This document shows positions 6,652 to 6,672 of a DNA stretch of 6,672 bases, piece after piece. The stretch spans positions 15,413-22,084 of the forward strand of contig DGFM01000040.1 in assembly GCA_002391675.1 (NCBI GenBank), written 5' to 3'. How positions within the stretch are numbered: the stretch's first letter is position 1; each line of letters starts with the position of its first letter. A program made the position numbers and the translations under genes. The notes below the pieces were generated by a model. The model worked only from the letters and a program-made list of their open reading frames with translations. It did no database searches and was not told the origin of the DNA. This stretch comes from Cloacimonetes bacterium UBA3900. Lineage in GTDB: Bacteria > Cloacimonadota > Cloacimonadia > Cloacimonadales > Cloacimonadaceae.

Positions 6652-6672
6652 ATGATTTATGCAAAAAGGTCA

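Overview
The window looks like a chromosomal piece of a Gram-negative, anaerobe-type bacterium. It encodes an outer-membrane-type lipoprotein, an outer-membrane barrel and a short Elp3-like radical SAM enzyme. The style of the envelope proteins and the AATTCGTG-type intergenic repeats recall Candidatus Cloacimonadota or the Fibrobacterota/Chlorobiota/Bacteroidota neighbourhood. No rRNA, tRNA or marker gene is present, so this placement is an inference of moderate confidence at best.

All four supported genes lie on the minus strand and are read from right to left. First comes a radical SAM protein (6583-5609) that starts close to the right edge. After a 45-nt AT-rich gap there follow a predicted lipoprotein (5563-4013), a predicted outer-membrane beta-barrel protein with an NPA motif (4016-2772), and a large inner-membrane-anchored von Willebrand factor A (vWA) protein (2772-787). 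The last three genes overlap by 4 nt (ATGA) and 1 nt (TGATG), so they are almost certainly one translationally coupled operon. Their products are predicted to sit at the inner leaflet of the outer membrane or at the cell surface (lipoprotein), in the outer membrane (barrel), and in the inner membrane with a large periplasmic part (vWA protein). The set could therefore be an envelope-spanning module, but its substrate or job cannot be read from the sequence.

The left 786 bases contain no gene I can support. They are dense in palindromic repeats. One tandem run of hairpins (about 524-644) has units of about 26-29 bp, each opened by a TAC linker. A second, more decayed run lies at 39-118. A 21-bp inverted repeat (1-21 and 500-520) brackets much of the block. 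AATTCGTG-type repeats occur at 475-493 and 647-675. A CTCACAACT-type simple repeat and a small hairpin abut the stop codon of the vWA gene. The compensatory changes among hairpin stems are the most distinctive non-coding signal in the window.
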